DNA of 64,000 nucleotides from Anastrepha obliqua (taxonomy: Eukaryota; Arthropoda; Insecta; Diptera; Tephritidae). This document shows positions 23,001-35,200 of the stretch, one piece after another (within the stretch, counting starts at the first letter, position 1; every line of letters starts with the position of its first letter). The notes beneath the pieces were generated by a model that was not told the origin of the DNA, ran no database searches, and saw only the letters and a list, made by a program, of their open reading frames with translations. The position numbers and the translations under genes are program-made. The stretch covers positions 930,001-994,000 of the forward strand of contig NC_072893.1 of NCBI RefSeq assembly GCF_027943255.1, written 5' to 3'.

Positions 23001-24437
23001 TATAATAAAATATGAGAGAAAATGTGTAATTTGATTTGAATTAATTGGATTTGCTTATTTCGTGAACGAAATTAAGAACAAGTGGGAAACACGTGCAAAC
23101 ACCCGTTCTGAAATTTAGAAAACGGAAAAATAAGCGAATGCATTGACGAAGTGTGGGAAAATTACAGCCAAGAGTTTCTGTAAAAATATCGAGTGTACTC
23201 TTTTTTGCTAAGATTTGTAGCCGCATAACTTTCACTGTATGATGAAGCAGCTTCAAGTTCCTTATGTCTGTTTCTGCTTTTTTTAATTATCTAACATTTC
23301 GTGCGTCAATCTCTAATGTGTCTTTCAGAGGCTAATTAAAAGCATATCATTTGTGTCACTCACAGTGGAATATTCACGACCCCACAATGCCCTTGGGTAA
23401 AAGCGCACTAATTTCGTCGTCATTTTGTCACTCAGTCACTTGGTCACTCACATCTTTCACCGAAACTAATTGCTTTGGTATTTTCATTTCGCTTTCTAAT
23501 TGTTGCTGCCGTTGTTGTTGCCTTAATAGTTTCACTAAAAACAAAAGCAAATCATACGGCATTGGACCTGGGTGCTTGGAAAATGCTTCAAGCAAACAAA
23601 GCATGAACACACATATAAGCAAATACAGTAGTGGAGGAGGAGGACGTACACAGCAGAGCTGGCGAGTGATGCATGACGGAGTATCATTATAGCCAGTTAA
23701 ATGAACATCGTCGCAATTAAACCTGACAACATTATTTGAATACGAAGTTTCCCTGAACAATTTGGGCAAGTGACAAATTAGTCGCCGACAGTGAAAGAGC
23801 GGAATGATTGAAAAAGGATGCCAAAAATACGAAGCCAGAATAACAAAAGCAGCAACAACAAGCAGAAGCACTAGAAGCAGTGTCGAAGTAGTCGCAGGAA
23901 GATAAGTTTTAGTATTTGGCCACGTGTATGTCTGTGTTGCAGATAGGTTGACAGTACGTCAAACTGTTAGCGAGTAAATGTATGAGCCGCAGTAAGAACA
24001 GTAGCTCATGGAGTCAGATAGACGTGTTCTCCGTTAGCGGAACGACCCGTTATAACGTTGTGGCAAGTAGAAAGATGGAAGTTTTGTTGCACGAAGAAAT
24101 CTGTCGAGTAATCAAAATTGCGCTGGTCAAGGGTAGGTGACCCAGCAGGAGACCACACACACGCGAGTAGAAACCCATAGATACAAACGAGCACATTTTA
24201 CAGTTAGTGGGAACTGCTGGAAGATACCATAAAATGGCATAATTAGCATTCTCCTCTCTTGAAATGTTGAAACAGTTTACTGTACATTGCAATCCAACCA
24301 AGAGCTCGACATGCACTTGAAGCGTGATTGTGTGAGTGTGACATATGTCTTTTTACAAATCTTCATATAGGCATTTCTGCATGGCAAGTAGCTTAAAAGA
24401 CGCAACGAAGGTTGTCAAGTATGCCACATTTAAGGAA
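20030..24437. other. Unassigned DNA, 4.4 kb
   Basis: This is the longest stretch with no recognised element. Open frames of up to 147 codons (minus strand 23871-23428) show no domain or consistent coding signal. A Cys-containing minus frame at 20514-20212 is noted but unassigned. Confidence 0.4.
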
Positions 24438-24455
24438 GGTTAGTTAGGTTAGGTT
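24438..24455 (-). repeat. Short CCTAA-like tail at the LINE 3' end
   Basis: On the minus strand the LINE ends in AACCTAACCTAACTAACC, two to three units resembling the TTAGG insect telomere repeat. Diptera generally lack TTAGG telomeres, so this is more simply a tandem tail of the kind many LINEs carry. Confidence 0.7.
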
Positions 24456-26024
24456 CGGCAGCCGCATCGCACATAGACACAGTGAGGTCACTTAGACCAC
24501 GAAATGGATTCGTTGTGAGCCGCAGGGGTTGGGCTCATATCCCTTTGTATATTGAACTATCCTGAGCTTTTGACAAGGCGTAAAAGGTTGTTAATATCTA
24601 AAGTGCATAGATTCTCTATATTCATTAAGAAGTAGGATCTTAAATATCGCTTGCTGCTTCTGGCTAGAGCCGGACATGTGCAAAAAAGGTGTTGAATTGT
24701 TTCTAACTCCTCCTCATTCCTGCAGCTACGACAGAAATCATGCATGTAAACGCCTAATATTCTTGCATGATCTTCTATGGGACAATGACCTGTGAGGGCC
24801 CCTAATAAGGTCCTAATTTGAAGTCTACTCAACTTTATAATGATCTTGGACAGACGTAGATTTAGCCAAGAAGCTTACAAGTTGCGAGAGGTACCCTCAT
24901 AAAATTACTTATGTCTGGCATACAGGTATCTTCTCTTGCAAGTTGGTCTGCCCTACAGTTCCCTGGTATATCTCTGTGGCCTGGAACCCAGCATAAGATT
25001 ATACAATATTGTTTGGCCATCTCATTAAGAGATTGGCGACAATGTAGGACACTCATTGATGTTATTTGGAATGCATCCAGGGCTCGTAGGGCAGCTTGGC
25101 TGTCTGATAAAATGCAGCTATCTTTTGATGATATTCTGTTTATCTTTAACCATTTTAAGGCTTCATGAATAGATAAACGCTATTCCGCTTGGAAAACACT
25201 ACCCTGATCCTACACCGGTGTCAATTTTGGATCCGTCCGTGTAGATCTTAACGGGTGTGTTGGGTGTTGGATCTTCTTCAAGCCATTCCAGTCTAGAAGG
25301 GATTTCCATTAAGAAATTCCTTTCGAAGCAAAGAATGGGAGGGTGATAATCGCAGTCATTGGGTATATCCGTGTAGGAGTCTTAGATGGTTGAATGTCCA
25401 TGTGCAACAGTCCATTGTGAGCTCACTTTGAGCCTTAAAGTGGAGCAGGCCGCTGAGTATTTGCAGAAGAGATCTAGGGGTGGCAGATGTAGCATGATAT
25501 CCAAAGCCATGGATGGCTTGCCTTTCATGACGCCACATATTGCTAATTCCGCTGATCTCTGCACCTTATTCAATAAATGATAATAGGTTTTTTTCTGCAT
25601 AGCACACCACCAGACAACATTTCCATATAGTAGAAGAATGGATCTGACCACAGCAATATAAATCCAATGAGCAACCTTAGGTTTAACTCCCCAGGACTTA
25701 CCTAAAGTTCTCTTACAGGCATAAAAAGTTTGGTTCACTTTCCTAACTCTTTCTAAGATGTTTGACTTCCAAGTCAATTCCCTATCTATGTTTAGTCCCA
25801 AGTACTTGGTTTCTTCCGAAATCACAAGAGATAATTGGACTTAGCTGAGGGATTCTGTGCTTCCTAGTGAACAATATGACTTGTGTTTTGCCTGGATTGA
25901 CTCCTTGACCACACTTTTCTGCCCACCTAGAAAGTATATCTAGAGCGTTTTGTATAAGTCTCTTAATGTATGATAGATACAAATCTACCAGAGACAGCAA
26001 TAACAACATCATCCTGAGAATTTT
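24438..26024 (-). mobile_element. R1-like LINE, 3' part with RNase H
   Basis: Minus strand, from 26024 downward: DDVVIAVSGRFVSII (the YADD box, truncated at its first residues by the junction), WAEKCGQGVNPGKTQVILFT, a frameshift, then a 147-codon open block 25825-25382 with ISEETKYLGLNIDRELTWKS, VNQTFYACKRTLGKSWG and YGNVVWWCAMQKKTYYHLLN. An RNase H segment contains ILCWVPGHRDIPGNCRADQL (25056-24862). The 3' zinc-knuckle block is RSCRNEEELETIQHLFCTCP within 24832-24557. The copy is unusually readable. Its 3' end is followed by a short CCTAA-rich run (24438-24455, minus-strand sense). Confidence 0.85.
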
Positions 26025-26380
26025 AAGAGGGAATTCGTAGAAAATGAGAATCGAGCGTCGAAGCCTCCTCCAGTGAATTCTCCTATCGCCTCAAAGCAGC
26101 GTCCACGGAATAGCAATTTAAGTTCTGGGAAAAGGAAAAAGTCACAGGAGGCTAAATCCGGTGAGTACGGGGGTTGTTCGATGATATTTGTCGAGTTTTT
26201 GGTCAAAAAAGTGTTGACTTTATCGAAGTTTTTATCCGGTGTTTTTGATAAAGCACACTCGCCATAAACTATCTGCAACATTTTCAATGATTCGGCACAC
26301 GAAATCCCGGTCAGAACACAAAATTTAAGACAAATTCTTTGTTCGATATTTTTATTCATAGTGAAAATCGCAGAGCACAC
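26009..26380 (-). pseudogene. Open 123-codon fusion frame from the deleted mariner
   Basis: Residues about 8-50 (MNKNIEQRICLKFCVLTGIS and on) are the first helix-turn-helix of a mariner transposase related to the 5576-6706 copy. They are joined in frame to KVNTFLTKNSTNIIEQ and PPYSPDLASCDFFLFPELKL, which surround the third catalytic Asp. The last 20 or so residues come from the junction and the neighbouring LINE strand. The protein would keep a partial DNA-binding helix but no catalytic site. In-frame joining may be chance. Confidence 0.6.
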
Positions 26381-26500
26381 CTGTGGTTGACTGATATAAT
26401 TAAATGCTAAAAATAAGCAAATTGACAGATCACGCTCAAACTCTGCGACACTATAGAGGACAGTTGTACCAACATTCCAGCAAAAAAAATTTAGACATAT
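26030..26500 (-). mobile_element. Mariner element, internally deleted
   Basis: Begins upstream near 26500 in the mariner 5' leader. It encodes an N-terminal HTH, then jumps directly to the C-terminal region containing the third catalytic Asp. The second HTH, the first Asp and the second Asp are all lost. The 3' end is cut at the junction with the R1-like LINE near 26025-26035, so only one end could still exist, and I did not find clear terminal repeats. Confidence 0.75.
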
Positions 26501-26599
26501 GTGTAACGCGATATTTTTTTGACAGAATGTAGTGCTTTAGCTCGTTTCAAGTTGGAGTATGGCTCCGTTATCTGGAATCCGATGTTTTATTATATTCTT

Positions 26600-26890
26600 A
26601 TTCATTTCGTACGGGAGCATAGGGCCTCGACCTGCATGGTTCTAGGCTGTTGCTTTTGCCCCATCCCATGTGACTCCGGCAATTGCTAGCTCGCGCAACA
26701 TCGCCCTTTTCCAAGTAATCTTTCTTCGGCCGCGACGTCTGCTCCCTTCCGGGTTCCACTCCAGTGACATTATCGTGATGCCTTGTGGTGGTTTTCTAAG
26801 CCCGTGACCTATCCATCGCCACTCTTTGCGTTTGATTAGCTGAATATTCGCTAGCAAACGCTTTTGACAAATTCCACCGGCCAACGACTT
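26600..26890 (-). mobile_element. LINE 3' tail fragment (RTE-like)
   Basis: An open minus frame 26896-26642 reads IQLIKRKEWRWIGHGLRKPP, LEWNPEGSRRRGRRKITWKR and LAIAGVTWDGAKATA. This is the terminal 'RRKWRWIGH.LRK... WNPQG.RRRGRP..TW+R' block that follows the RT in RTE-like LINEs. The same block is visible in the plus-strand LINE at 49160-50150. Nothing upstream of it remains, so it is a 5'-truncated insertion. Confidence 0.8.
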
Positions 26891-26894
26891 GTTC

Positions 26895-27070
26895 ATAGCT
26901 TAATGCTTATATCCGATATAATATTCGGCACTATTGACTGTTCTGATCTACTCTGCCACTTAAGTGTGAATGCCTATTTTATGTTGAAGTTATCAGATCT
27001 AATTACCTTAATTTCACCCCTCGTCCAAGAGGACTTGAAGAGTTTAAGCGGCTTTCTAGAAATTTCTAAA
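26895..27070 (+). mobile_element. Possible jockey-like LINE 3' fragment
   Basis: Plus frame IIFGTIDCSDLLCHLSVNA resembles the post-RT motif '..G.IDC..LL..I.FN.P' seen in the jockey-like fragments elsewhere in the window (11860, 16900). It is too short for certainty. Confidence 0.35.
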
Positions 27071-27429
27071 TTTGAATAAGAGAACGGAGCTTATTTTGAC
27101 CTATACGACTACAGGCAGGCTACAAAGTCGGGCCCAACCAAATTGGCTAAACCTATCAAAAAGGCATTTATTTATACTAAAATTAAAGAAGAAAAATTAT
27201 ATACACATGAAATATAGGGCAACATTTAATATGTATATGTCTTTATCTCGGAAGAACCATAATTATCATCTAAGGTTATCCTTAAGTAATACCCGGAATA
27301 TGCACTTGGGTACATACCAAAGATATGGAGGAGGGAAAACTGATATTTATACGTCCATTAAAAATGATAAAAAAGGTGTAGAAATCTATATCAGGAGCAT
27401 GATCCTAGCACACATGCCAACACTCATAT

Positions 27430-28240
27430 AGGGGTGGGCGATCGGCAGAGACAGCTCTGTACCAACAGACCAATGTGCTTCGAGGCGGCACAGCAGAGAA
27501 GAAAATTGCACTACCATAGGTACTTTCCTGGATGTAGAAGGTGCGTTTGAAAACACCTAACATGAAGCCGTAAATAGGGTTCTAGTTAGAAGAGGTATTA
27601 AAAGTATTCTCGCTCAATGGATGGGCTAAAGTAGGCTACCCACTCGGGTAGCATACCGACAAATACATCTAGAGAGTGCCCGTGAGGTGGTGTACTATAG
27701 TCACTAAAGTGGAGCTTTTTAGAAGTAGACTAATTTAAGGTTTAAACTAACTAGAAGATTAACATAAATCTAGCAAAAGCAACCATCGTAACACCTTAAA
27801 CCAATTGGCTTAGATGGAATTGAGGTAAAAATGCAAAGGGAAGTAAAGTTCTTGGGTATAACATTTGTCCAAAAATTGCTATGGAAGGCGCCCACACAAA
27901 GGCCATTAGAGCATTCGTGCCATGTAAATCGATTGAAGCGAAAAGTTGGGTATGCACACTAAAAATACTGCGATGTATCTACCTGGCCTTAGTCAGATTT
28001 ATGATTACATCATTTTACGATTCTTAAGAAACGGAGTGCTGTTTGCCTTCATAGCCGCCTGACCTTCTCCGCTGATATTGAACGATATCTCCCCAAACAA
28101 GAGTGAACGCGATCTTGTGGTGCACACTCCTGTAACATTTAATAAGAATCTGCGAGCAGGACTACATCAATTCCGGGCTTTCTCACAGCCCTATGTTTGA
28201 CATAGTTAAACGACATCCCCTTGATGTGCTTGATGACGCC
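27430..28240 (+). mobile_element. LINE RT fragment (R1/LOA-like), heavily decayed
   Basis: The readable blocks are GTFLDVEGAFENT (RT motif A), then NRVLVRRGIKSILAQWMG, RVAYRQIHLESAREVV, LDGIEVKMQREVKFLGITF and QKLLWKAPTQRPLEH. They occur in the order expected of an R1/LOA-type RT and thumb. The segment with the G.PQG and YADD motifs is missing or unreadable. Stops and frameshifts are frequent. The stretch before it (27072-27431) holds an open frame without a recognised domain. Confidence 0.65.
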
Positions 28241-29689
28241 CACTGCAAAATATTTATAATCAAAGAACGTTTCAAAAGACGGTAACTATTAATACAGCAA
28301 CCCCATAAAAATATGAGAACTTTTGGAGCAGCGTCATGCAAATGTGTATCTTCCACATTAACAAATACCTTCTAATTGATCCGTGACATTTCAGGGGAGC
28401 TTAACATAGTCCAAGCAAAAACGCAGCATCATTGAAAAGTCATCAGAGCTCAGAAAAAATTGTTGAAAGTTTTGAGAGTGTGGCAGTCTAGGCAGAAGAA
28501 ATCAACGTTAATGGGTTCCATTTGCTATTGACAATAGTTGGCACAGTTGTATGTCCGTCTGTCAATGCCATTCAAGGCAATTGGTTTTAATAGTACAGCG
28601 AGAGCCCAGATGACGAGCTGTTCAGGCCGCAGCGGTGGTTTAAGGGTGCGATGTGCTTGTGCTGGATTGTGTTCTGTGTCCATTCCGCCTGTTGCTGAGC
28701 AATTAAAATATGCTTGTATTGCTCGCATCAAGATACAAAATCACAATGGGAATAACAACAATAAAAGCGCTGGCAACAATGATGCAAAAATCAGCAACAA
28801 AGCGAACAAAAAGGCAGTGTTGTTGGCAACAACATTTGCTGAAATGTTTTCAATGCTTGCAGTAGTGTGATTGTTGACATTGTTTTTGTGCTGCTCAGCA
28901 CTTGCTACTTGCCACTTGCCACTTGCCGCTTGCCACATGCCACTTGTCACTTGCCTCTCCTCAAACGCTGCGCCCCAACAGTCCTTCTTTCGGCGTGTTA
29001 TGTAATTGCTGAAGGTGTTGCTGGCAATCGTTGCTGTGGTGAGTGCGTTTTTGTTGCATCACCTCTAATGTCCAGTGCACTTTGGCATATATTATTGTTC
29101 ACTCATACACATGCACACACGTACACATCTAATGCGCCCATTTGTGTTGCTGTTGTTCGGTTGTGGCTAAAATGACGCTGTGCCGTGTTGTCATCGCATA
29201 TGTTGCATGATATGTGCCCCCGCCTCAGCCACACTTCCAGCGCCCACGAGCACAACAAACGAGGATACCTCAGAACAAAGCAAAACAAAAATTAAAAAAA
29301 ATGTACCACAGCAATTATCATAAAGTTGTTGCAAATGCAAGAGCCAGTCATAACAACAATAGCTTTTGCTGCAACAATGGCAGTGGCTCGGAAGCTCGGT
29401 ACGTGTGTGTCTGAAGTTTGACTGCTTGTGCAAGTAAGTGGATGGCACACACAATCCCACACATACAGGCATGCTGACTAATACATCCATATTTCAACTC
29501 TCTTCTGTTCTGCTGCATTTGTAGGTGACTGCAAATTGCAATGAAATCGTCATTAGAGATTTTTTGTGCTCGTTTCTGGGTTGGTGGCTCCACTTTTGGC
29601 TTGCACAAAAAGGGCTGTGCAATTTAAACTGAAATAATTGCTTGTTTATCAGTTTTTATGCAACATTTCTGGCTGGTCGAAATTCTAAT
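28241..29689. other. Unassigned DNA
   Basis: No gene supported. CAACA-rich stretches at 28745-28830 and 29300-29370 and a short CACTTGC repeat produce low-complexity open frames on both strands. Confidence 0.5.
28903..28962. repeat. CACTTGC-type heptamer minisatellite
   Basis: About eight tandem copies of a 7-bp unit, CACTTGC with variants CTACTTGC, CGCTTGC and CACATGC. Confidence 0.85.
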
Positions 29690-30600
29690 GGGGTTATAAG
29701 TGAAGAACTGCAAAATGTGAGAAAGTTATTTCGAAAGAAACTGGATCAAAAACTCGATTTCATTTGATTCTAAAGAGAAGGGCAAGAGTGCGGCAATGGC
29801 TGCAATTTGTTGGAGTTGATGCGGATCCGTTCTGCGCGTTGAAAGATTTGGAATTGAATATATGCCATTGGTGATTCATTTCGATTACGAAATATTACGA
29901 AAATCCTGGCCGTGGGTTAACGTAGACGTAAGCGCCTTTTTGTCGTTTTATTCTTTATGAAGAACATGAAATTCCTAAATTTTTGGCACAAGATCGCAAG
30001 ATTATACCAGGAGGATATTCGGGATTTGAAAACAAGTACTTTTTCGAGCGGAATCTGGAGGAATCATCGTCATATTTCTTCAAAGACGTGAATGGCGCCA
30101 ATGTAACAGTGAATGGCGAACGCTATCGTGCCACGAAAACGTCTTTTTGATGCCGGAAATTGCAGCTCATGATATCCACACAACAGCATGGTTACACCAA
30201 GACAACGCTACTTGCCATACCACCACCCGAGAAGCAATGAATTTACTGCGTCGTCGTTTCGGTTAGCAATTTATCTCTCGTCTCGGACCAGAGGATTGGC
30301 CACCAAGCCACCAAGATCGTGTGATATTACACCTTTGGACTTTTATTTTTAGAGGTAAGGAAAGTAAGTCTAAATGCTTTGTACATAAACTAGCTCCGAT
30401 TGAAGTGTTGGAAGCTAACATTTCTAAAATTATTCACGAGATACCGACCGAAGTCCTCCATTGAGCCATTCCAAATTGATGTTTGCGGATGGCCGAATTA
30501 CGGCGCAGTTGCTGTCAACATTTGAAAGGGACTATCTCTAAAAAATAAATGGTTCTACACAAAAATATAAAGGATTGCCCTGTCAATTTGAATTTTCGTA
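29690..30600 (+). mobile_element. DD41D-type Tc1/mariner relic
   Basis: Plus frames, with shifts: WLHQDNATCHTTTREAMNLL containing the second Asp, RRRFG then a stop, QFISRLGPEDWPPSHQD, RSCDITPLDFYF in another frame with the third Asp, then IEVLEANISKIIHEIPTEVL and a C-terminal RRSCCQHLKGTISKK ending in a stop. The upstream block with the first Asp is not clearly readable. The second-to-third Asp spacing is about 41, as in the intact element at 42539-43847, but the sequence is clearly a different subfamily. Ends not defined. Confidence 0.7.
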
Positions 30601-31111
30601 GTTTTATTTTAATTTAAAATCTGATCCCTCTAAATTGATCACCTTTTATTTACTCAGGTCATTAAATATAGACATTTGAACTTTGTGGATATATAGAAGA
30701 CTTCTAAAAGTATCCTGGGCCGACAGAGTAACAAATACCGAATTCAATTAATTTCGTGAATCGAAACTCCCGTAAACAAACACTTTGGTCTCACTTTCAA
30801 AACATATCCCTACTATGTTAGAAATTTAGAAATACCTGTGCTTTTACTCACTTTACCTAATCTTTTTGCTACATTTCGATTCGAAATACTTTGAATAATT
30901 ATAACAAAGTCTCAGAAGATTTAACTTAAAAAAACTACGAGGGGTGCCTTTTATTTGGCAGGATTTGGCGACCCTGGTGTTGCAATCTGGCAACTGACAG
31001 CCGTATCGCAAAGTTTGACATTTTTTGGCTTTTACGTACTCAGAACGTTTTGAAATACCAGGGCTATTTGTGTTGTTTACAGTAACTTAAAAGATTCATC
31101 CCGGTCCAAAA

Positions 31112-31630
31112 ATGGAATTAAGTCGTGAACATTTTCGTGCGATTATTTTTTACAACTTTCGACGTGGATTAACTCAGCAACATTGCATGGATGAACTTAA
31201 TTCATTTTTTGGCGATGAAGCTCCATCAAGGACCAGTGTTTATCGATGGTATGGTGAATTCAATCGTGGTCGTAGTTCACTCCAAGACGAATTTCGTGAA
31301 GGTCGTCCAAAATCAGTTGTTGTTCCGAAAACCATTGATGCTGCGCGCGAACTGATATTGCAAGATCGTCATGTGACCTATCGTGAGATTGAGACAATCT
31401 TAGGCATTAGTGGGACCAGCATACATTCAATATTGCATAAACATTTGACTGTCAAAAAAATTTGTTCGGGTTGGATCCCACACAATTTGTCAATCGCTCA
31501 AAAAAAGGCTCGTGTCGATTGGTCGAAGGAAATGCTTAAAAAATACGATCGCGGGGCTTCGAAACACGTCTATGACATCGTGACAGGTGATGAATCATGG
31601 ATTTATGCATATGAGCCCGAAAGTAAATAG
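31112..31630 (+). pseudogene. Mariner transposase N-terminal half (172 codons)
   Basis: MELSREHFRAIIFYNFRRGL starts the first HTH, then SVYRWYGEFNRGRSSLQDEF, the linker REGRPKSVVVPKTID, the second HTH (RHVTYREIETILGISGTSIH), the WIPHNLS motif that precedes the catalytic domain, and IVTGDESWIYAYEPES with the first catalytic Asp. The start is the first Met after the leader and lies about 175 bp inside the left terminus, as usual for mariner. The frame ends in TAG where related proteins continue with Gln. Confidence 0.9.
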
Positions 31631-31834
31631 CAGTCCAACAAAAGTTGTTCGCGCACGAAGCACTTCCAAGCAAATGGTCGCCTGTTTTTTTGGAAAAACT
31701 GGACATGTCGCAACCGTGCCACTAGATCAACGCAGAATAGTAAACTCTGAGTGGTACACAACCATTTGTTTACCAGTTGTCTTCCAAGAAATTAGGAAAA
31801 CCAATCGCCAAAGACTGATCACTCTTCACCAGGA

Positions 31835-31980
31835 CAATGCGAGCTCTCACACATCAGCTCAAATAACTGCATTTTTGAGCACCCAAAACATCGAATTAAC
31901 GGGTCATCAATGCGACCTCTCACACATCAGCTCAAACAACTGCATTTTTGAGCACCCAAAACATCGAATTAATGGGTCAT
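31835..31980 (+). repeat. 73-bp tandem duplication inside the mariner transposase
   Basis: Copies at 31835-31907 and 31908-31980 differ at three positions. The unit covers the codons just after the second catalytic Asp up to GH before PPYSPD. A 73-bp unit is not a multiple of three, so it shifts the frame between the second and third Asp. Confidence 0.95.
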
Positions 31981-32272
31981 CCGCCGTATAGTCCTGACTT
32001 GGCACCGAATGACTTCTTTTTATTCCCGTACGTAAAAAACAAACTGAGAGGTCAACGTTTTTCGACACCTGAAGAAGCGGTTGCGGCATTCAGAATGCAT
32101 GTTTTGGAGGTACCTCATTCAGAGTGGCAAAAGTGCTTCGACAATTGGTTCAAACGCATGCAAAAGGGTATAGATCTTCATGGAGAATATTTTGAAAAAC
32201 AATAAAGTGATTTTCGATGATTAAAATTTGTTTTTGTTCTCTAATCCCGAAATATAAAAGGCACCCCTCGTA

Positions 32273-35200
32273 CTAATTTTCTCCAAAAGAAACCCGCACC
32301 TTTTGCTCACCTGTGAGAACGTACATATTTTTGAAAAGCTGCTTGTTGATCTTCATCTCGTCCACCACAGCTTAAAAATCGATATCGTGATACTCAGCAC
32401 TTCAAGAGTGAATCTTTTTTTCAATATGTTTCAAATAAATACCCGTTACACCACAATTACGTCATTGTTATATAGTAGAAAAATATATATTTGGCGGAGT
32501 TCGTAGCAATTACTTTCTTGTTGGAAATTCCCCACATTCAGTGGGGTCTCCGCCTTGCGTCCTCTACTCACATTTACTATCATCATTACCATCGCTCATC
32601 GACTGGCATCAGTGCGGGCATTCATAATTTCGCAAATGATGCGTCTCGTCTCGTCAATTGCGGTACTGTCTGTACACTTAGACGCCGTGTTCTAGTTCCA
32701 ACAACAAACATACCATAAATGCATATCTAATATATAGGTACGCTTGCAGCACCCATTTATGCCGTCTAGCCTTTTGCGTTCCCCTCGTCCGTTGGTGGAA
32801 ACTTATGTGTAAGTGAAGATGTGTCTTGTCGCTGCATAAAATTGACTTTTTAAGTTTTTTTCTCTGTTATTTTGCTAAAAATCGGCGAAAATGACTAAGT
32901 AAGGCCAGCATCCTCCAGCAGACGTGCCGCGTGAGATGTCATTATCACCATGTTGCAGCAGAAGCGACAGTCTTTCTACAACGGCAGAAAGCAGCAAGAA
33001 CAACAACTATGCATGTACGAGTATATCGGCAACAGCTTTGACACTTACACAATGTTTAATGTTGTTGACACCGACCCGCCGACTACAGCTGGCGAACTTG
33101 TTAGGTGGGTACTGGCTGGGTGAGCTTGTTCACCGAGAACGATAAATAGCACAGGCGGCGTCACAGTGTCACTTTACCCATTGTCATAACCGAAAATCTG
33201 AGTGCGGTAAACTCGCCCCCTTTCTAAAGTGGCCGTTGTCAATGGCAGCCAGGCAAACCAAGCGGCCCGTCTGGAAAAGCGCTAACACGCACAACCCTAA
33301 TGGCACATTAACGGCGAACCGTTAATCGCAGGGTGACAGCGTGCAGCTAAGTACAACTGCAACTCAAACAATAACTCCCATTTACAGCCTCGTCTTATTC
33401 GTCGATCTCCTCATTTTCCGAACAAAAACAACGCCACGCTCCTACAAATGCGATGCGGAGTTTTCGGTTGAGAATGCAAATTGCACAAAATGCATGTCCA
33501 CGTTGCTAGCAGCTACAAAGCATCTGCGCCGACAGCGGACCACCACCAACAATAACATTGAAAAAATGCCATCGCCAACCAAAATAAACGAAGTTACCTA
33601 CACCGCCGATATCAGTGGCAACGAGGCAGCCACTGAACCACTGAGCCACTGTCATTGACACCAGCCAGTCATCAAAAAATACCAAAACGAAGCCAACGCT
33701 AAGCGCCTAGTGAACTGAATCCGGTGAAAAAAGCTAACTACGGCAGTAACAACAACAACAATGCAACAGTAGCAGTAAAAGCTGTTGCAGCAACAGGCAA
33801 CACCAACTACAACAAGTGCTAAAGTTCACACTTTAATTCGTTGGCCATAACAGCATTGCCATCGTCGAGGGCTTTTTCGCGGAGGTGGGAATGCCACTAA
33901 ATGGCTTTAATACTAATTTTCTGTTGGCCAAAGCAATTACTACGACATTAAAAATATTTGAATTATTTTTATAATAATAATAATAATAGGCTGTGCATAC
34001 ATCACTGAAATATGTACGTTCCAAGTACCAAGTTCCTCTTAATTCCTTTCAAATTTTATTTTCCTCATGCGTAAATTTCCATATCAGCTACAGTTAAAAC
34101 AGGATTAGAAAAGGATTCCAACACTTGCTTCTCAAGCTGAAATATTATGAAGGTATTTGATAGTGTCGACCGAAATCCAAATATCTAATAAACCTTTATG
34201 TTTCTCGCCAAATTCTGCAGCTTAAATTCAGGCTCTGGACTTTCGTGCTGCTCGAGGTGTCACACAAATCGAACGACTATTTGTAATGAAAAGTGCGTCA
34301 ACGTGTTATCCTTTTATTACTGCGCCGAGTTCGGAGTGTGCGGCGGTATGTTACCACAGTAATGACAGTGACCACAAATAATGGTGGAATATAATTTCGT
34401 GTGGCACTTTGAAAATGGGCTTTGACGCATCATTAGTGTTTGTTTTGGTGTATTTTATGACGCCTTCGATGCATGGCCGGGGCAATATCGAAAAGTTTGT
34501 GTGATTAACGCATTTGTTTGTGTGCGTATGTTTTCGCTCGCACCCACAATCGCACAATATATCCAATCGATGTTTGCTTTCGTGTATCTGTGTGTGTATG
34601 TGTGTGCAATGGCTATTTGTAGCATATGGCGCAAATAACTTAAGCCAGAAAAACAATTTAAATGTGAACACAACTACGGCTAGAACAACAAAAACAATGC
34701 CCAAATCAATTTATGGAGCAATCCGACGGCCACCGCTGTAAAGGGTAGCGGACTCTTGGATACCATTTGCGGGGTGGGAGGCCATTTTATGAGGGTTATC
34801 CACAATGTATAGACTATTGCTTTGCGGTCATAAAATTAAAAGCCGAATCAAGTTGACCGAGTAAGTGGAAATTGCAATGTAAATAGGGGGTAAAAGTATG
34901 GGAAGCGCGGCATGGGGGAAGAAATTAAGTGGACAATGCAGCTAAGTAAATATTTGGAGGGAGTTAGTAATTTTCAGTATAGTTTGAGGTGAATATGATA
35001 CGGAGCTAATTAAAGAGCGAGAGGAGAGGGGTACGATAAAAGACTTATGGAAAAGCGGGGAGTGGCTTGTATCAAAATATAATGGTTCGAAGGAAATGCG
35101 TAATTGATGGCGTAGGTGAATGGGATGGTTTATTTACAAAGAATTAACTCAAACTTTAATTTACTTATAGATATTTTATTTACTTTTTCTTCTGCAGCAC

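Larger units (their letters stand above)
30938..32270 (+). mobile_element. Mariner element (DD34D), 1,333 bp, both ends present, inactive
   Basis: Terminal inverted repeats are CGAGGGGTGCCTTTTAT at the left and its exact inverse at the right, each flanked by TA. The element contains a transposase in three pieces: HTH domain through the first Asp (31112-31630), a central block (open at 31587-31991), and the C-terminal block (31948-32205). Breaks are a stop at the Gln-rich site after YEPESK with a short deletion, and a 73-bp tandem duplication at 31835-31980 that shifts the frame. Otherwise all three catalytic Asps (VTGDES, LHQDNASSH, PPYSPDLAPNDFF) are preserved with spacing 34. Confidence 0.95.

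Noticed and set aside
26009..26380. Functional small DNA-binding protein
   Set aside because: It lacks the second HTH and two catalytic residues, and its last residues come from the junction with an unrelated LINE; an internally deleted mariner explains it.
33341..33658. 105-codon plus frame as a host exon
   Set aside because: No recognisable domain, no supported splice sites, and the neighbouring low-complexity CAACA runs make chance open frames likely.
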